DNA of 64,000 nt from CAVRZJ01 sp964594125 (GCA_964594125.1 CAZQLL010000002.1:164064-228063); one strand, 5' to 3'; positions 55,039 to 63,683 are shown, counted from the stretch's first letter. Translations and numbers: made by a program. The notes: generated from the letters alone by a model not told the origin.

Positions 55039-56295
55039 TCAGCGGCGGTGAATCCCGAGCTGGACGATCGGGCGCCGGAAGAGCAGCGCGAGCGTCCAGT
55101 CGAGCGCCACGCGGATGCGCCGGCCCCACCCCGGCATCTTGAGCAGGTAGACGGTGCGCCAGAGGAACCACGCGGGGAACCCCGACAGCCTGATGCCGAA
55201 CACCCGCGCGACCGCGCTGCGGCAGCCGAGCGCGACCAGGGAGCCCGGAGAGTCGATGACGCACGGCAACGGTTCCCGGCCGGCGAGCACGCGCTCGAGG
55301 TTCCCGGCGAGGTGCGCCGCCTGGCGAACCGCGTGCTGGGCCGTCTCGGGGTAGACGCCGCCGCGCGGGTCGGGGTTCACCGCGCAGTCGCCGATGGCCC
55401 AGACGTCGTTGCGGCCCCGCACCCGCAGGTCGGGCTCGGTGAGGACCCAGCCGCGGCTGTCGCACGGCAGCCCGAGCCTGTCGAGCAGGGGGTTCGGCGC
55501 GATGCCGGCGCACCAGATCACCGTGCGGGTGGCGAGACGCTCGCCGGTGCTCAGGGTCGCGTGGTCGGCGGCGAGCGCGGTGACCGCGGTCTCGATGCGG
55601 ACATCCATGCCGCGGGCGCGCAGCTTGCCCGTGGCGTACTCCGCCAGCGCAGGGTCGATCGCGGGCAGAATGCGCGGCGCCATCTCGACCAGCGTGACGC
55701 GCACGTCGCCGCGGTCGACGCCGCGGTAGCGGGCGGCCGCCTCGTGCAGGAACGCCAGCAGCTCGCCGGCGACCTCCACCCCGGAGAAGTTGGCGCCGAC
55801 CACCACGAAGTGGAGCAGGGCCCTGCGCGTCGCCGCGTCGTCCGTCGCGTCGGCCTGCTCGAGGAGCTGAATGGCGCGGTCGCGCAGCGCCACGGCGTCG
55901 CGCAGCGACTTCATCTCGAAGCCGTGCCGGTCGAGGCCGGGGACCGGGGGGAGGCGGGTGACGCTGCCGAGCGCCACCACGAGGTGGTCCCAGGGCAGGA
56001 CGGTGTCTTCCGCCGCGCCGACGACGCGGTAGCTCACGGTCTTCGCCTCCGGGTCGACCGCCGTGACCTCCGCGGTGCGCAGCGTCGTCGCCGAGAGGAA
56101 GTCGCGCAGCGGCACGACCGCGTGCCGCGGCTCGATCGCGCCGGTTCCGGCCTCGACGAGCAGGGGAGTGAACACGAAGTAGTTGTTGCGGTCGAGCAGC
56201 ACCACGGAGTGGCGGCGCGCCACGGCCGTCCGCTCGAGCGCCTGGGCGCAGAACGCTCCCGCGAACCCGCCGCCGATGATCACCACCCTCGCCAC
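55039..56295 (-). CDS. ndh: Type II NADH:quinone oxidoreductase (NDH-2)
   Basis: 418 residues, GTG start 8 nt after GGAGG. Two dinucleotide folds are visible: VVIIGGGFAGAFCAQALER for FAD near the N-terminus and FVVVGANFSGVEVAGELLAF for NADH near residue 165. WAIGDCAVNPDPRGGVYPETAQHAVRQA is the second FAD motif. The C-terminus (FPAWFLWRTVYLLKMPGWGR, then VALDWTLALLF) provides the membrane anchor. It oxidises NADH without proton pumping. It is 1.9 kb from a complex I operon that lacks the NADH module genes. Confidence 0.92.
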   Translation of the reverse strand: MARVVIIGGGFAGAFCAQALERTAVARRHSVVLLDRNNYFVFTPLLVEAGTGAIEPRHAVVPLRDFLSATTLRTAEVTAVDPEAKTVSYRVVGAAEDTVLPWDHLVVALGSVTRLPPVPGLDRHGFEMKSLRDAVALRDRAIQLLEQADATDDAATRRALLHFVVVGANFSGVEVAGELLAFLHEAAARYRGVDRGDVRVTLVEMAPRILPAIDPALAEYATGKLRARGMDVRIETAVTALAADHATLSTGERLATRTVIWCAGIAPNPLLDRLGLPCDSRGWVLTEPDLRVRGRNDVWAIGDCAVNPDPRGGVYPETAQHAVRQAAHLAGNLERVLAGREPLPCVIDSPGSLVALGCRSAVARVFGIRLSGFPAWFLWRTVYLLKMPGWGRRIRVALDWTLALLFRRPIVQLGIHRR

Positions 56296-56522
56296 AGCCG
56301 CCACCTCCGCGCGGCCAACGCCGGCCGCTCGTGAACGAGGAATCGGCCAGGGCTTGCATCTATTCCGTTGAGGCCGGGGCGGCGCGCGGCGAGGGGCCGG
56401 TGCCGGGCGCTGCGACAGGAGAGGCGAACAAGGCCGGCCGCGATGGAGCTCGCCATTGCCGCCACAACGCTGCCTTCCTCGCCGCCTGCCGCCTCGAGGC
56501 GCCTGCAGCGGCCGGTTTCCGG

Positions 56523-57170
56523 TCAGAAGCGGAAGTCGACGCCGACCGCGATCGTCCAGGGGTCGATGTCCATGCGGACCTCCTTCCAGTCGGCGCCGTC
56601 CGGGAGGCGGAGCGTGGCGTCGGTGGCGAGGTCGAAGTAGCTCGCCCGCACGTCGATCGCGAAGCGCTCGCCGAGGGCGTAGCCGGCGCCGAGCTGCGCC
56701 GCGACCGACGTGGCGTCGGTGAACGCGATCGTCGCGACGCCGCTGGCCGCCAGCGCCGCCGTCGGGTCGAAGGCTGAGAACGTCGAGTGGTGGACGCCGA
56801 CGCCGAGATAGGGCTGGACCTTGCCGGTGGTGAAGAGGCGTCGCTCGAGGACGAGGGCGTACACGGTGAGGTCGGCGGCGCCTGCCTCGAGCTTGCCGGC
56901 CGACTGCGACACGCCGCACACGTCGGCGCCGGTGCGCAGCGCCGACAGCTCGATCTCCCAGCCGGGAGAGAGGCGGCGCGCCGCAGCGAGCGCGAAGCCG
57001 GTGCCGGTGTCCACCTCGAGCTTCCAGTCGATCCCGGGGACCGCCGCCGAGTTCGAGCGCGCCTCGACGGCGGCGAGGTGCGCACTCACCCGCCACGGGA
57101 GGCGCTGCGCCGAGGCGAGCGAGGCGGCGAGGAGTGACGCGGCGAGGGCGAGGCAGGGGCGGACGCGCAT
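56523..57170 (-). CDS. OmpW-family outer membrane protein, copy 2
   Basis: 215 residues, ATG after GTGGAGGCACC. Signal peptide MRVRPCLALAASLLAASLAS ending AQ. The mature part consists of alternating beta strands: TGTGFALAAARRLSPGWEIE, TGKVQPYLGVGVHHSTFSAF, SVAAQLGAGYALGERFAIDV and a C-terminal strand ending VGVDFRF with terminal Phe, as in 8-stranded OmpW barrels. The substrate is unknown. It has its own promoter (57192-57219) and a paralog just upstream. Confidence 0.85.
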   Translation of the reverse strand: MRVRPCLALAASLLAASLASAQRLPWRVSAHLAAVEARSNSAAVPGIDWKLEVDTGTGFALAAARRLSPGWEIELSALRTGADVCGVSQSAGKLEAGAADLTVYALVLERRLFTTGKVQPYLGVGVHHSTFSAFDPTAALAASGVATIAFTDATSVAAQLGAGYALGERFAIDVRASYFDLATDATLRLPDGADWKEVRMDIDPWTIAVGVDFRF

Positions 57171-57191
57171 GGTGCCTCCACGTGGTGCTCT

Positions 57192-57219
57192 AGGCTAGCG
57201 TTTCCTTGGGTTTTTTCAA
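57192..57219 (-). promoter_or_regulatory. Promoter of OmpW-like gene copy 2
   Basis: On the minus strand TTGAAA (57219-57214), a 16-bp spacer and TAGCCT (57197-57192) lie about 22 nt before the ATG. The spacer contains the A-run AAACCCAAGGAAA. Confidence 0.5.
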
Positions 57220-57233
57220 GTGGCACGCGCCGA

Positions 57234-57887
57234 CTAGAACGAGTAGCCGACGCCGAGGCTGACCAGGATCGGGTTGATCTGCAGCGCCGCCTTGTCGAGC
57301 GTCTCGCCGGTCGAGGTGACGAACGTCATCCGTGTGGTCATCGGCACGTAGCGGAGGTCGGCGTTCAGGCGCCAGCGGGCGCCGAACGTCCAGTCGGCGC
57401 CGACCTGCGTGGAGAGCCGAAAGTCCGTAGTGAAGGCGATGTCGCCGATGCCGGCCGCGAGCAGGTCGGGCGTCACCTCCCACCCCCCCGGGTTGAGGTA
57501 GGCGACGCCCAGGCCGAGGTACGGGTCGATCTTCCCTTCCGTCGCGAACCGGTAGGTGAGCGAAAGCGCCGCCGACTGCAGGTCGATCGTGCCGGCGTCG
57601 ATGCCGGGCGCCTGCCCCCCCTCGGACTCGAGGTCGATCGCGGCGACGCCGAGCGCGAGCTCGAGCGCCCAGCGGGGGCGCAGCGCGTATCCGACGGCGG
57701 CCTCGACCCCGAGCGAGCCCGCGGCCGCGATCGACGAGCCGGTGCCGCCCACCGGCTCGCCATCGTCGTCCGGCACCACAGCGACGGCGCGGACCCGCGC
57801 GGTCCAGCGCCCGCTCTGCGCCGTCGCCGGCGCCGTGGCGAGCGCGGCGATGATGATGGCCATGGGTGCTGCGTGCCGTAGCCTCAC
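57234..57887 (-). CDS. OmpW-family outer membrane protein, copy 1
   Basis: 217 residues from the GTG preceded by GGAGG; an ATG 8 codons later lacks a ribosome binding site. The signal peptide ends APATAQ. Barrel strands: SLGVEAAVGYALRPRWALEL, GKIDPYLGLGVAYLNPGGWE, LSTQVGADWTFGARWRLNAD, and the terminal VSLGVGYSF. It shares layout and the (K/I)(V/D)PYLG(V/L)G motif with copy 2, so the two are tandem paralogs. Porin or small hydrophobic solute channel by family. Confidence 0.85.
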   Translation of the reverse strand: MRLRHAAPMAIIIAALATAPATAQSGRWTARVRAVAVVPDDDGEPVGGTGSSIAAAGSLGVEAAVGYALRPRWALELALGVAAIDLESEGGQAPGIDAGTIDLQSAALSLTYRFATEGKIDPYLGLGVAYLNPGGWEVTPDLLAAGIGDIAFTTDFRLSTQVGADWTFGARWRLNADLRYVPMTTRMTFVTSTGETLDKAALQINPILVSLGVGYSF

Positions 57888-58181
57888 GGGTCCTCCTGCG
57901 CGGCGCGGGTAGGGTATTCGATTTCGCCGGCGAAGCAAACGCCGCCGTGCCCGGTCGCGCGCGCCGCCGCCGACCGGGGACCGCCTTCGGAGCCGGAGGG
58001 AATGCGCCGCCTTCACCCAACCGCCGCCGACCCTGCCGGACCGCCGGGGCGCTGCTACCCGCGCAAGCCCGCTCGCGCCCCGATGACGTCCGGGCGGAAT
58101 CGATCGGCTCGGGCTCGCGCCCGCACGCGGGCGCGAGCGCGCGTTGAACCTGGAATCATTCGCAGAATCTCGTTGTGCGCG
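57888..58181. other. Divergent intergenic region with hairpin; no gene
   Basis: Between the OmpW-like gene and nuoA. An 11-bp perfect hairpin (GCTCGCGCCCG / CGGGCGCGAGC, loop CACG) lies at 58113-58138, followed by alternating CG sequence. A stretch near 57975-58060 shows the GGAGCCGGAGG composition of the 3'-flanking elements but no clear match. No coding potential supported. Confidence 0.4.
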
Positions 58182-58209
58182 TTGACCTTGCGGCGTCATG
58201 GGATATACT
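58182..58209 (+). promoter_or_regulatory. Promoter of the nuo operon
   Basis: TTGACC (58182-58187), a 16-bp spacer and TATACT (58204-58209), with transcription expected near 58216 and the ribosome binding site GGAAGGAGGGGGG before the ATG at 58233. Confidence 0.7.
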
Positions 58210-58232
58210 CCGCAGTCGCGGAAGGAGGGGGG

Positions 58233-58589
58233 ATGGTCGAGTACATTCCAATCCTGCTCTTCACCCTCGTTGCGATCGCATTTCCCATCGTGACCCTGTG
58301 GATAGCGAAGCTGCTCCGCGCCGGGAAGTTCGATCCGGTGAAGGCGGAGCCGTACGAGTGCGGCATCGAGCCGGCGACCCACGCGCTCGACGCCCGCTTC
58401 TCGATCCGCTACTACCTGATCGCGGTGCTCTTCGTGGTGTTCGACGTGGAGACGGTGTTCCTGTTCCCGTGGGCCGTGATGTACCGCAAGCTGGCGCTGT
58501 TCGGCTTCATCGAGATGCTGGTGTTCCTCGGCATCCTGGTCGTCGGCTACGTCTACGCGTGGCGGCGGGGAGCGCTGCAATGGGTCTGA
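58233..58589 (+). CDS. nuoA: NADH-quinone oxidoreductase subunit A
   Basis: 118 residues, ATG after a strong ribosome binding site. Membrane subunit at the hinge of complex I. Three membrane helices and the conserved loop YECGIEPATHALDARFSIRY, then FVVFDVETVFLFPWAV. The last 10 bases overlap nuoB. First gene of the operon, with a good promoter. Confidence 0.97.
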   Translation: MVEYIPILLFTLVAIAFPIVTLWIAKLLRAGKFDPVKAEPYECGIEPATHALDARFSIRYYLIAVLFVVFDVETVFLFPWAVMYRKLALFGFIEMLVFLGILVVGYVYAWRRGALQWV

Positions 58590-59065
58590 TCGAGCATCGC
58601 TTCGGGCCCGGGCCGCTGGTCTCGGCGTACGACGCCGTGTTCAACTGGGCGCGCAGGAACTCACTCTGGCCGATGCAGTTCGGCCTCGCGTGCTGCGCCA
58701 TCGAGATGATGGCTGTGCTCGACCCCCGCTTCGACATGGCGCGCTTCGGGGCGGAGGTGTTCCGCGGCTCGCCGCGCCAGTCGGACCTCATGCTGGTGGC
58801 CGGCACCGTGACCGAGAAGATGGCGCCGGTGGTCAAGCGCCTGTACGACCAGATGGCCGAGCCCAAGTGGGTCATCGCCATGGGCTCGTGCGCCACCTGC
58901 GGCGGACCGTACCGCACCTATGCGGTGACGCAGGGCGTCGACCGCATCATTCCGGTGGACGTCTATGTCCCCGGCTGCCCGCCGCGACCGGAGGCGCTGA
59001 TCTTCGGCCTGATGCAGCTCCAGAAGAAGATCGACCGCATGACGATCGCAAGGAAGACAGGGTAG
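58580..59065 (+). CDS. nuoB: NADH-quinone oxidoreductase subunit B
   Basis: 161 residues. It carries the terminal [4Fe-4S] cluster N2, which hands electrons to quinone. The four ligands are present: Cys38 and Cys39 (GLACCAIEMM), Cys104 (GSCATCGG) and Cys133 (PGCPPRPE). It overlaps nuoA by 10 bp. A 145-bp gap with a heptamer array separates it from nuoC. Confidence 0.98.
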   Translation: MGLIEHRFGPGPLVSAYDAVFNWARRNSLWPMQFGLACCAIEMMAVLDPRFDMARFGAEVFRGSPRQSDLMLVAGTVTEKMAPVVKRLYDQMAEPKWVIAMGSCATCGGPYRTYAVTQGVDRIIPVDVYVPGCPPRPEALIFGLMQLQKKIDRMTIARKTG

Positions 59066-59109
59066 CCGGGCGCCCGCGGAGGTGTTCCACCCATGGCGAT
59101 GAGGCGCGG

Positions 59110-59190
59110 CGAGAGCTCGCAGTCTGGAGTCGAGAGCATGGCCTCGGCAGAGACCAGCCGCCGCTCGACGCTCAACTCTCGACCCTCACC
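59110..59190. repeat. Inverted heptamer array between nuoB and nuoC
   Basis: Forward units GTCTGGA, GTCGAGA, GCATGGC (about 59122-59142) are followed, after a gap, by reverse-sense units CTCGACG, CTCAACT, CTCGACC, CTCACCC (59164-59191) in exact 7-base register. The unit differs from the GGTTCGT family, but the inverted layout is the same as in the nuoD-nuoH gap. Confidence 0.55.
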
Positions 59191-59210
59191 CCGTTTTTCC
59201 AGGAGGACCC

Positions 59211-59831
59211 GTGGCTGAAGAAGTCAATCCGACCCCCGCGCCCACCCCTGCGGCGCCCAAGCCGCCGTGGGAGGAGAAACCCGTTCCGCCGGTGCCGCAC
59301 GATGCGGCCGAGACGCCGCAGGTGCGCGAGCTTCGCGAGGCGGCGCCGGAGGCCGGCGTCGAGGCAGTCGAGCTCGCCGGCCAGGTCACCGTCGTCGTGC
59401 GGCCCGAGCGCCTCCTCGACACGTGCCGCGCGTGCAAGCAGACGCTGCACTACACCTACCTCGTGGACCTCACGGCGGTCGATTGGAAGGACCGCCCCGA
59501 GGGCCGGTTCGACATCGTCTACTGGCTGCACCGGTTCTCCGACCAGCGGCGCCTGCGCCTCAAGGTGCGCGTCGCCGACGGCGCCGAGGTGCCGTCGGTC
59601 ACGGGGGTGTGGAAGACCGCCAACTGGATGGAGCGCGAGGTGTTCGACATGTTCGGCGTTTACTTCGGCGGCCACCCCAATCTCGAGCGGATCCTGACCT
59701 GGGAGGGGTTCAACGGCCATCCGCTGCGCAAGGACTTTCCCATCGAGGGTATCGACACCGGCGCCGCGATCTACCCGGACGTCTACCCGCCCGGCGGCGG
59801 CCCGGTCAAGGGCGGCGAGGGGGCGGCATGA
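59211..59831 (+). CDS. nuoC: NADH-quinone oxidoreductase subunit C
   Basis: 206 residues, GTG start after AGGAGG. Peripheral arm subunit. A Pro-rich N-terminus of about 35 residues precedes the typical fold: TYLVDLTAVDWKDRPEGRFD, WKTANWMEREVFDMFGVYFGG, then HPLRKDFPIEG. It is separate from NuoD, not fused. The stop overlaps the nuoD start (ATGA). Confidence 0.96.
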   Translation: MAEEVNPTPAPTPAAPKPPWEEKPVPPVPHDAAETPQVRELREAAPEAGVEAVELAGQVTVVVRPERLLDTCRACKQTLHYTYLVDLTAVDWKDRPEGRFDIVYWLHRFSDQRRLRLKVRVADGAEVPSVTGVWKTANWMEREVFDMFGVYFGGHPNLERILTWEGFNGHPLRKDFPIEGIDTGAAIYPDVYPPGGGPVKGGEGAA

Positions 59832-60943
59832 GCGACCCCCGCGCCTTCGCCGACTCCGAGGAGATGGAGGTCTCGTTCGGACCACAGCACCCGGCGACGC
59901 ACGGCGTGCTGCGGGTGATGGTCAGGCTCGACGGCGAGCGGATCATCGAGACCAAGCCGATCATCGGCTACCTGCATCGCGGCACCGAGAAGCTGTTCGA
60001 GCGCGAAACCTACAACGGCTGCATCCCGCACACCGACCGCATGGACTACACGGCCGCCGCGACCGCCAACCAGGGGTTGGTCGGGGCGGTCGAGAAGCTG
60101 ATGGGCGTGACGATCCCGCCGCGCGCCGCTTACATCCGCATGATTCTGGCGGAGCTGCAACGGCTCTCCTCGCACATCATCTGGCTCGCCACGCACGTCC
60201 TCGACATCGGCGCGCAGACGCCGTTCTTCTACACCTTCGAGGAGCGGGAGAAGATCCTCGACCTGTTCGAGGAGTACTGCGGCGCGCGGCTGACGCTCAA
60301 CTCGATGCGCGTGGGCGGCCAGCCGTTCGACCTGCCGGCCGGGTGGGCCGGGCGCTGCCGCGCGTTCGTCGACGCCCTGCCCGGCAAGATCGCCGACTGG
60401 GAGCGGCTGCTCACCGACAACCGCATCTGGAAGGTGCGCACGATCGGCATCGGCGTCATCTCGGCGACCGAGGCGGTCGACTGGGGGCTCACGGGCCCGC
60501 CGCTGCGCGGCTCCGGCGTCAAGTGGGACGTCCGCAAGGCGTTCCCCTACGATCGCTACGACGAGGTGGAGTTCGACATCCCGACCGGCACGGCCGGCGA
60601 CACCTACGACCGCTATCTCGTGCGCATGGAAGAGATGCGGCAGTCGATCCGGATCATCCGCCAGTGCCTCGCCGCTCTCCCGGACGGCCCGGTGATGGCC
60701 AAGGTCCCGAAGGTCATCAAGCCGCCCAGGGGCGAGGTGTACTTCTCCGTCGAGGCGCCGAAGGGGGAGCTGGGCTACTACGTGGTCTCCGACGGCACGG
60801 ACAAGCCGTACCGACTGCGGGTGCGGCCGGCGTGCTTCATCAACCTGCAGGCGCTTCCCGAAATGGTGCGGGGCCACCTGGTCGCCGACCTGATCGCGGT
60901 GATCGGCACGCTCGACATCGTGCTCGGCGAGATCGACCGGTAG
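59828..60943 (+). CDS. nuoD: NADH-quinone oxidoreductase subunit D
   Basis: 371 residues. Forms the quinone-binding cavity with NuoB. Motifs: VSFGPQHPATHGVLRV with the quinone-site His, GYLHRGTEKLFERETY, HTDRMDYTAA, and the C-terminal GTLDIVLGEIDR. PRGEVYFSVEAPKGELGYY is also family-typical. It is followed not by nuoE but by 300 bp of repeat-bearing DNA and then nuoH. Confidence 0.98.
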   Translation: MSDPRAFADSEEMEVSFGPQHPATHGVLRVMVRLDGERIIETKPIIGYLHRGTEKLFERETYNGCIPHTDRMDYTAAATANQGLVGAVEKLMGVTIPPRAAYIRMILAELQRLSSHIIWLATHVLDIGAQTPFFYTFEEREKILDLFEEYCGARLTLNSMRVGGQPFDLPAGWAGRCRAFVDALPGKIADWERLLTDNRIWKVRTIGIGVISATEAVDWGLTGPPLRGSGVKWDVRKAFPYDRYDEVEFDIPTGTAGDTYDRYLVRMEEMRQSIRIIRQCLAALPDGPVMAKVPKVIKPPRGEVYFSVEAPKGELGYYVVSDGTDKPYRLRVRPACFINLQALPEMVRGHLVADLIAVIGTLDIVLGEIDR

Positions 60944-61006
60944 CGCCATGATGACGATTCCGGCCCATCGCCAGCGACCATCGGCGGCCGTGCCCAATCG
61001 AGGGGT

Positions 61007-61227
61007 GATTCGTGGTTCGTGGTTCGAGGTTCGCAAGCCGGTGGATCGAGGATCGTGGATCGTGGTTCGAAGGAGCCCGTTCCCTGCTCAAGCGGCGGCA
61101 TCCCCTGCGGCAGATACCCCGCTGAGTCTCGACACGCTCCCCGCGGTCCTCCTGCCTTGTCGCTCCACGAACCACGAGCCACGAACCACGGCCCTTTCGG
61201 ACCACGAATCACGACCTGCGAGCCACG
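61007..61227. repeat. Large inverted heptamer array between nuoD and nuoH
   Basis: Forward arm 61007-61070: consecutive 7-base units GATTCGT, GGTTCGT, GGTTCGA, GGTTCGC, a short break, then GGATCGA, GGATCGT, GGATCGT, GGTTCGA. About 93 bases later the reverse arm 61163-61227 has CCACGAA, CCACGAG, CCACGAA, CCACGGC and, after a break, ACCACGA, ATCACGA, then AGCCACGG. The arms are complementary in family and could fold into a long imperfect hairpin in DNA or mRNA. There is no gene between 60944 and 61243. Confidence 0.7.
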
Positions 61228-61243
61228 GCTCCCCGGAGGGTGC

Positions 61244-62296
61244 ATGACGAGCCCGTTGATCGCGTACCTCGCGGTGCCGCTGGTGAAGATCCTCGTGATC
61301 CTGCTGGCGGTGCTCCTGATCGCGCTCTACATGTCGTACTTCGAGCGCAAGATCCTCGCGTACATGCAGATCCGTCTCGGTCCCAACCGCGTCGGGCCGG
61401 GCGGCTGGCTGCAGGCGATCGCCGACGCGTGCAAGCTCCTGGCGAAGGAGGACGTGGTCCCGTCTCGCGCGGAGAAGGTCACCTTCCTGCTCGCGCCGGG
61501 GCTGGTCGTGGTGCCGGCGCTGGTGGTGTTCTCTGTGATCCCCTTCGGGCCGGCCACGACGCTGTTCGGGCTGCTGCCCGCCGCGGTCCCGCCGGGCCTC
61601 ACCGACATCAACGTCGGCATCCTCTTCGTGCTCGGCGTCTCCTCGGTCGGGATCTACGGGATCATCCTCGGCGGGTGGGCGTCGAATAACAAGTTCTCGC
61701 TGATGGGCGGCCTGCGCTCGGCGGCGCAGTTGATCTCGTACGAGGTGCCGATGGGGTTCTCGGTGGTCGCCGTACTCCTGATGGCGAACTCCCTGTCGCT
61801 CGTCGAGATCGTGGAGGCGCAGCGGCGGGCGGGGGTGTGGTTCTTCCTCCCCGGCGTGGTCGCGCTGTTCATCTACTTCGTGTGCGGGGTGGCGGAGACC
61901 AACCGCAACCCGTTCGACCTGCCGGAAGCCGAGTCCGAGCTGGTCGCCGGGTTCCACACCGAGTACTCGGGGATGAAGTGGGCGTTCTTCTTCCTCGCCG
62001 AGTACGCCAACATGGTTGTGGTCTCGTCGATCGCCACCGTGCTGTTCTTCGGCGGCTGGCTGCGGCCGTTCCCGAACGTGGCGTTCCTCGCGTTCCTCGA
62101 TGTGATCCCCCCGTTCATCTGGTTCGCGGCCAAGGTCGCCGTGTTCCTCTTTGTCTACATCTGGTTCCGCGGCACGTTCCCGCGCTACCGCTTCGACCAG
62201 CTCATGGGGCTCGGCTGGAAGGTGCTCCTGCCAGTTTCGCTGGTCAACGTGATGGCGATCGCGCTCGGCGTGCTGCTGCTTGGAGGCCCGCGATGA
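61244..62296 (+). CDS. nuoH: NADH-quinone oxidoreductase subunit H
   Basis: 350 residues, ATG after GGAGG. Membrane subunit contacting the quinone channel. Seen: YFERKILAYMQIRLGPNRVG, LKLLAKEDVVP-like CKLLAKEDVVPS, AETNRNPFDLPEAESELVAG and RGTFPRYRFDQLMGLGWKVL. About eight membrane helices. The stop overlaps nuoI (ATGA). Confidence 0.98.
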   Translation: MTSPLIAYLAVPLVKILVILLAVLLIALYMSYFERKILAYMQIRLGPNRVGPGGWLQAIADACKLLAKEDVVPSRAEKVTFLLAPGLVVVPALVVFSVIPFGPATTLFGLLPAAVPPGLTDINVGILFVLGVSSVGIYGIILGGWASNNKFSLMGGLRSAAQLISYEVPMGFSVVAVLLMANSLSLVEIVEAQRRAGVWFFLPGVVALFIYFVCGVAETNRNPFDLPEAESELVAGFHTEYSGMKWAFFFLAEYANMVVVSSIATVLFFGGWLRPFPNVAFLAFLDVIPPFIWFAAKVAVFLFVYIWFRGTFPRYRFDQLMGLGWKVLLPVSLVNVMAIALGVLLLGGPR

Positions 62297-62826
62297 GCGT
62301 CTTCGCGTTCCTGCCGCTCGACCTCGCCAAGGGTCTGGGCGTGACGGGCAGGTACCTGTTCCGGAAGAAGGCGACGATCCAGTACCCGGAGCAGCGCAGG
62401 GAGCCGGCCGACCGCTTCCGGGGCATGTTCGGCTTCGACGAGAACCGCTGCATCGTGTGCCACGCCTGCGCCAAGGCGTGCCCGATCGGCATCGTCCACA
62501 TCTCCGACCACTTCGAGGAGCTCGAGGTCGACGGCAAGAAGAAGAAGAGGAAGGTGCTCGACCGCTACGACATCGACGTCAAGCGGTGCATGTTCTGCGG
62601 CCTCTGCGAGGAGGCGTGCCCGACCGAGCCGGTGTCGATCTGGCTGACCACGAAGACCTACGAGACCGCGGCGTACGAGCGCAACGAGCGGCTGTACTTC
62701 ACCAAGGAGCGGCTGCAGAGCTGGGATGGGGTGACGCCCTTCCCGGGGGTGAGGACGCCGAGGACGGGGATGCTGCCCGCCGACCCGAAGGGCGAGAAGG
62801 GCGCGCAGCCCGGGGAGCGGACGTGA
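62293..62826 (+). CDS. nuoI: NADH-quinone oxidoreductase subunit I
   Basis: 177 residues. Two [4Fe-4S] clusters (N6a, N6b) bound by C53xxC56xxC59xxxC63P and C99xxC102xxC105xxxC109P. The N-terminal stretch (YLFRKKATIQYPEQRREPAD) is standard. An insertion of Lys residues (DGKKKKRKVLD) lies between the cluster motifs. ATGA overlap with nuoH. Confidence 0.98.
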   Translation: MSVFAFLPLDLAKGLGVTGRYLFRKKATIQYPEQRREPADRFRGMFGFDENRCIVCHACAKACPIGIVHISDHFEELEVDGKKKKRKVLDRYDIDVKRCMFCGLCEEACPTEPVSIWLTTKTYETAAYERNERLYFTKERLQSWDGVTPFPGVRTPRTGMLPADPKGEKGAQPGERT

Positions 62827-63374
62827 TGGACGCCTTGGTGGCGAGCTTCGGCGCGATCGTCTTCTACATGCTCGCGGCGGTGGCGGTGGCGGGAGCGGCC
62901 GGGGTGATCGGGCTGAAGAACCCGGTGCATGCCGCGATGGCGCTGCTGCTCACGTTCCTCAGCCTGGCGGGGCTGTTCGTCCTGCAGCACGCCGAGCTCA
63001 TCGCCGCGGTTCAGGTGCTGGTGTACGCCGGCGGCGTGATGGTGCTCTTCCTGTTCGTCATCATGCTGGTGAACGTGCGCACGCTGCCCGAGCAGCAGAG
63101 CTACGTCCGCCGCCTGGTGCCCGCCGCGGTCGCCGTGAGCGTGCTGGTGGCGGCGCTGGTCGGCGTCGGCGCCTGGGCGGCGTTCCGCGGGCCGGCCGCC
63201 CCGGCCGCGGCGCTGGTGGCGGTGGACGGCGCGGCGATGGGAAACACCGAGGCTGTCGGGTGGAGCCTGTACCGCGACTACCTGCTGCCGTTCGAAGTGG
63301 TGTCGGTGGTGCTGCTGGTCGCGATGATCGGCGCCATCGTCCTGGGCCGCAAGGAGAAGGAGGAGCACGCGTGA
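62826..63374 (+). CDS. nuoJ: NADH-quinone oxidoreductase subunit J
   Basis: 182 residues from the ATG at 62826, which overlaps the nuoI stop by one base; a GTG at 62823 is an alternative. Five membrane helices, with the conserved AELIAAVQVLVYAGGVMVLF, LFVIMLVN that lies in the TM3 pi-bulge region. The stop overlaps nuoK (GTGA). Confidence 0.96.
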   Translation: MDALVASFGAIVFYMLAAVAVAGAAGVIGLKNPVHAAMALLLTFLSLAGLFVLQHAELIAAVQVLVYAGGVMVLFLFVIMLVNVRTLPEQQSYVRRLVPAAVAVSVLVAALVGVGAWAAFRGPAAPAAALVAVDGAAMGNTEAVGWSLYRDYLLPFEVVSVVLLVAMIGAIVLGRKEKEEHA

Positions 63375-63673
63375 TCACCGCCACCCACTACGTCGTGCTG
63401 TCGCTGATCCTCTTCGCGCTCGGCCTCATCGGTGTGATGGTGCGCCGCAACTTCATCACCGTGCTGATGTCGATCGAGCTGATCCTCAACGCCGCGAACC
63501 TCAACTTCATCACCTTCGCGCGCCAGCTCGGCGACCTCTCGGGTCAGGTGATCGCGGTGTTCGTTATCACGATCGCGGCGGCGGAGGCCGCGATCGGGCT
63601 CGGCATCATCATCGCGCTCGTGCGCCTCAAGCGGACCGTGCAGCTCGACCAGGTCAACGTGATGCAGGGGTGA
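63371..63673 (+). CDS. nuoK: NADH-quinone oxidoreductase subunit K
   Basis: 100 residues, GTG start. Three membrane helices with the conserved glutamates of the proton path in MSIELILNAANLNF and TIAAAEAAIGLGIIIAL. Standard length. nuoL starts 10 nt after the stop. Confidence 0.97.
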   Translation: MITATHYVVLSLILFALGLIGVMVRRNFITVLMSIELILNAANLNFITFARQLGDLSGQVIAVFVITIAAAEAAIGLGIIIALVRLKRTVQLDQVNVMQG

Positions 63674-63683
63674 GGGGGACGAC

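Noticed and set aside
61021..61070. GGTTCGA strings resembling a tRNA T-loop
   Set aside because: They are units of the heptamer array; no acceptor, D or anticodon arms can be formed around them.
60944..61243. Remnants of nuoE, nuoF or nuoG
   Set aside because: No frame in the gap shows the Cys or flavin motifs of these subunits; the sequence is the heptamer array and a unique centre.
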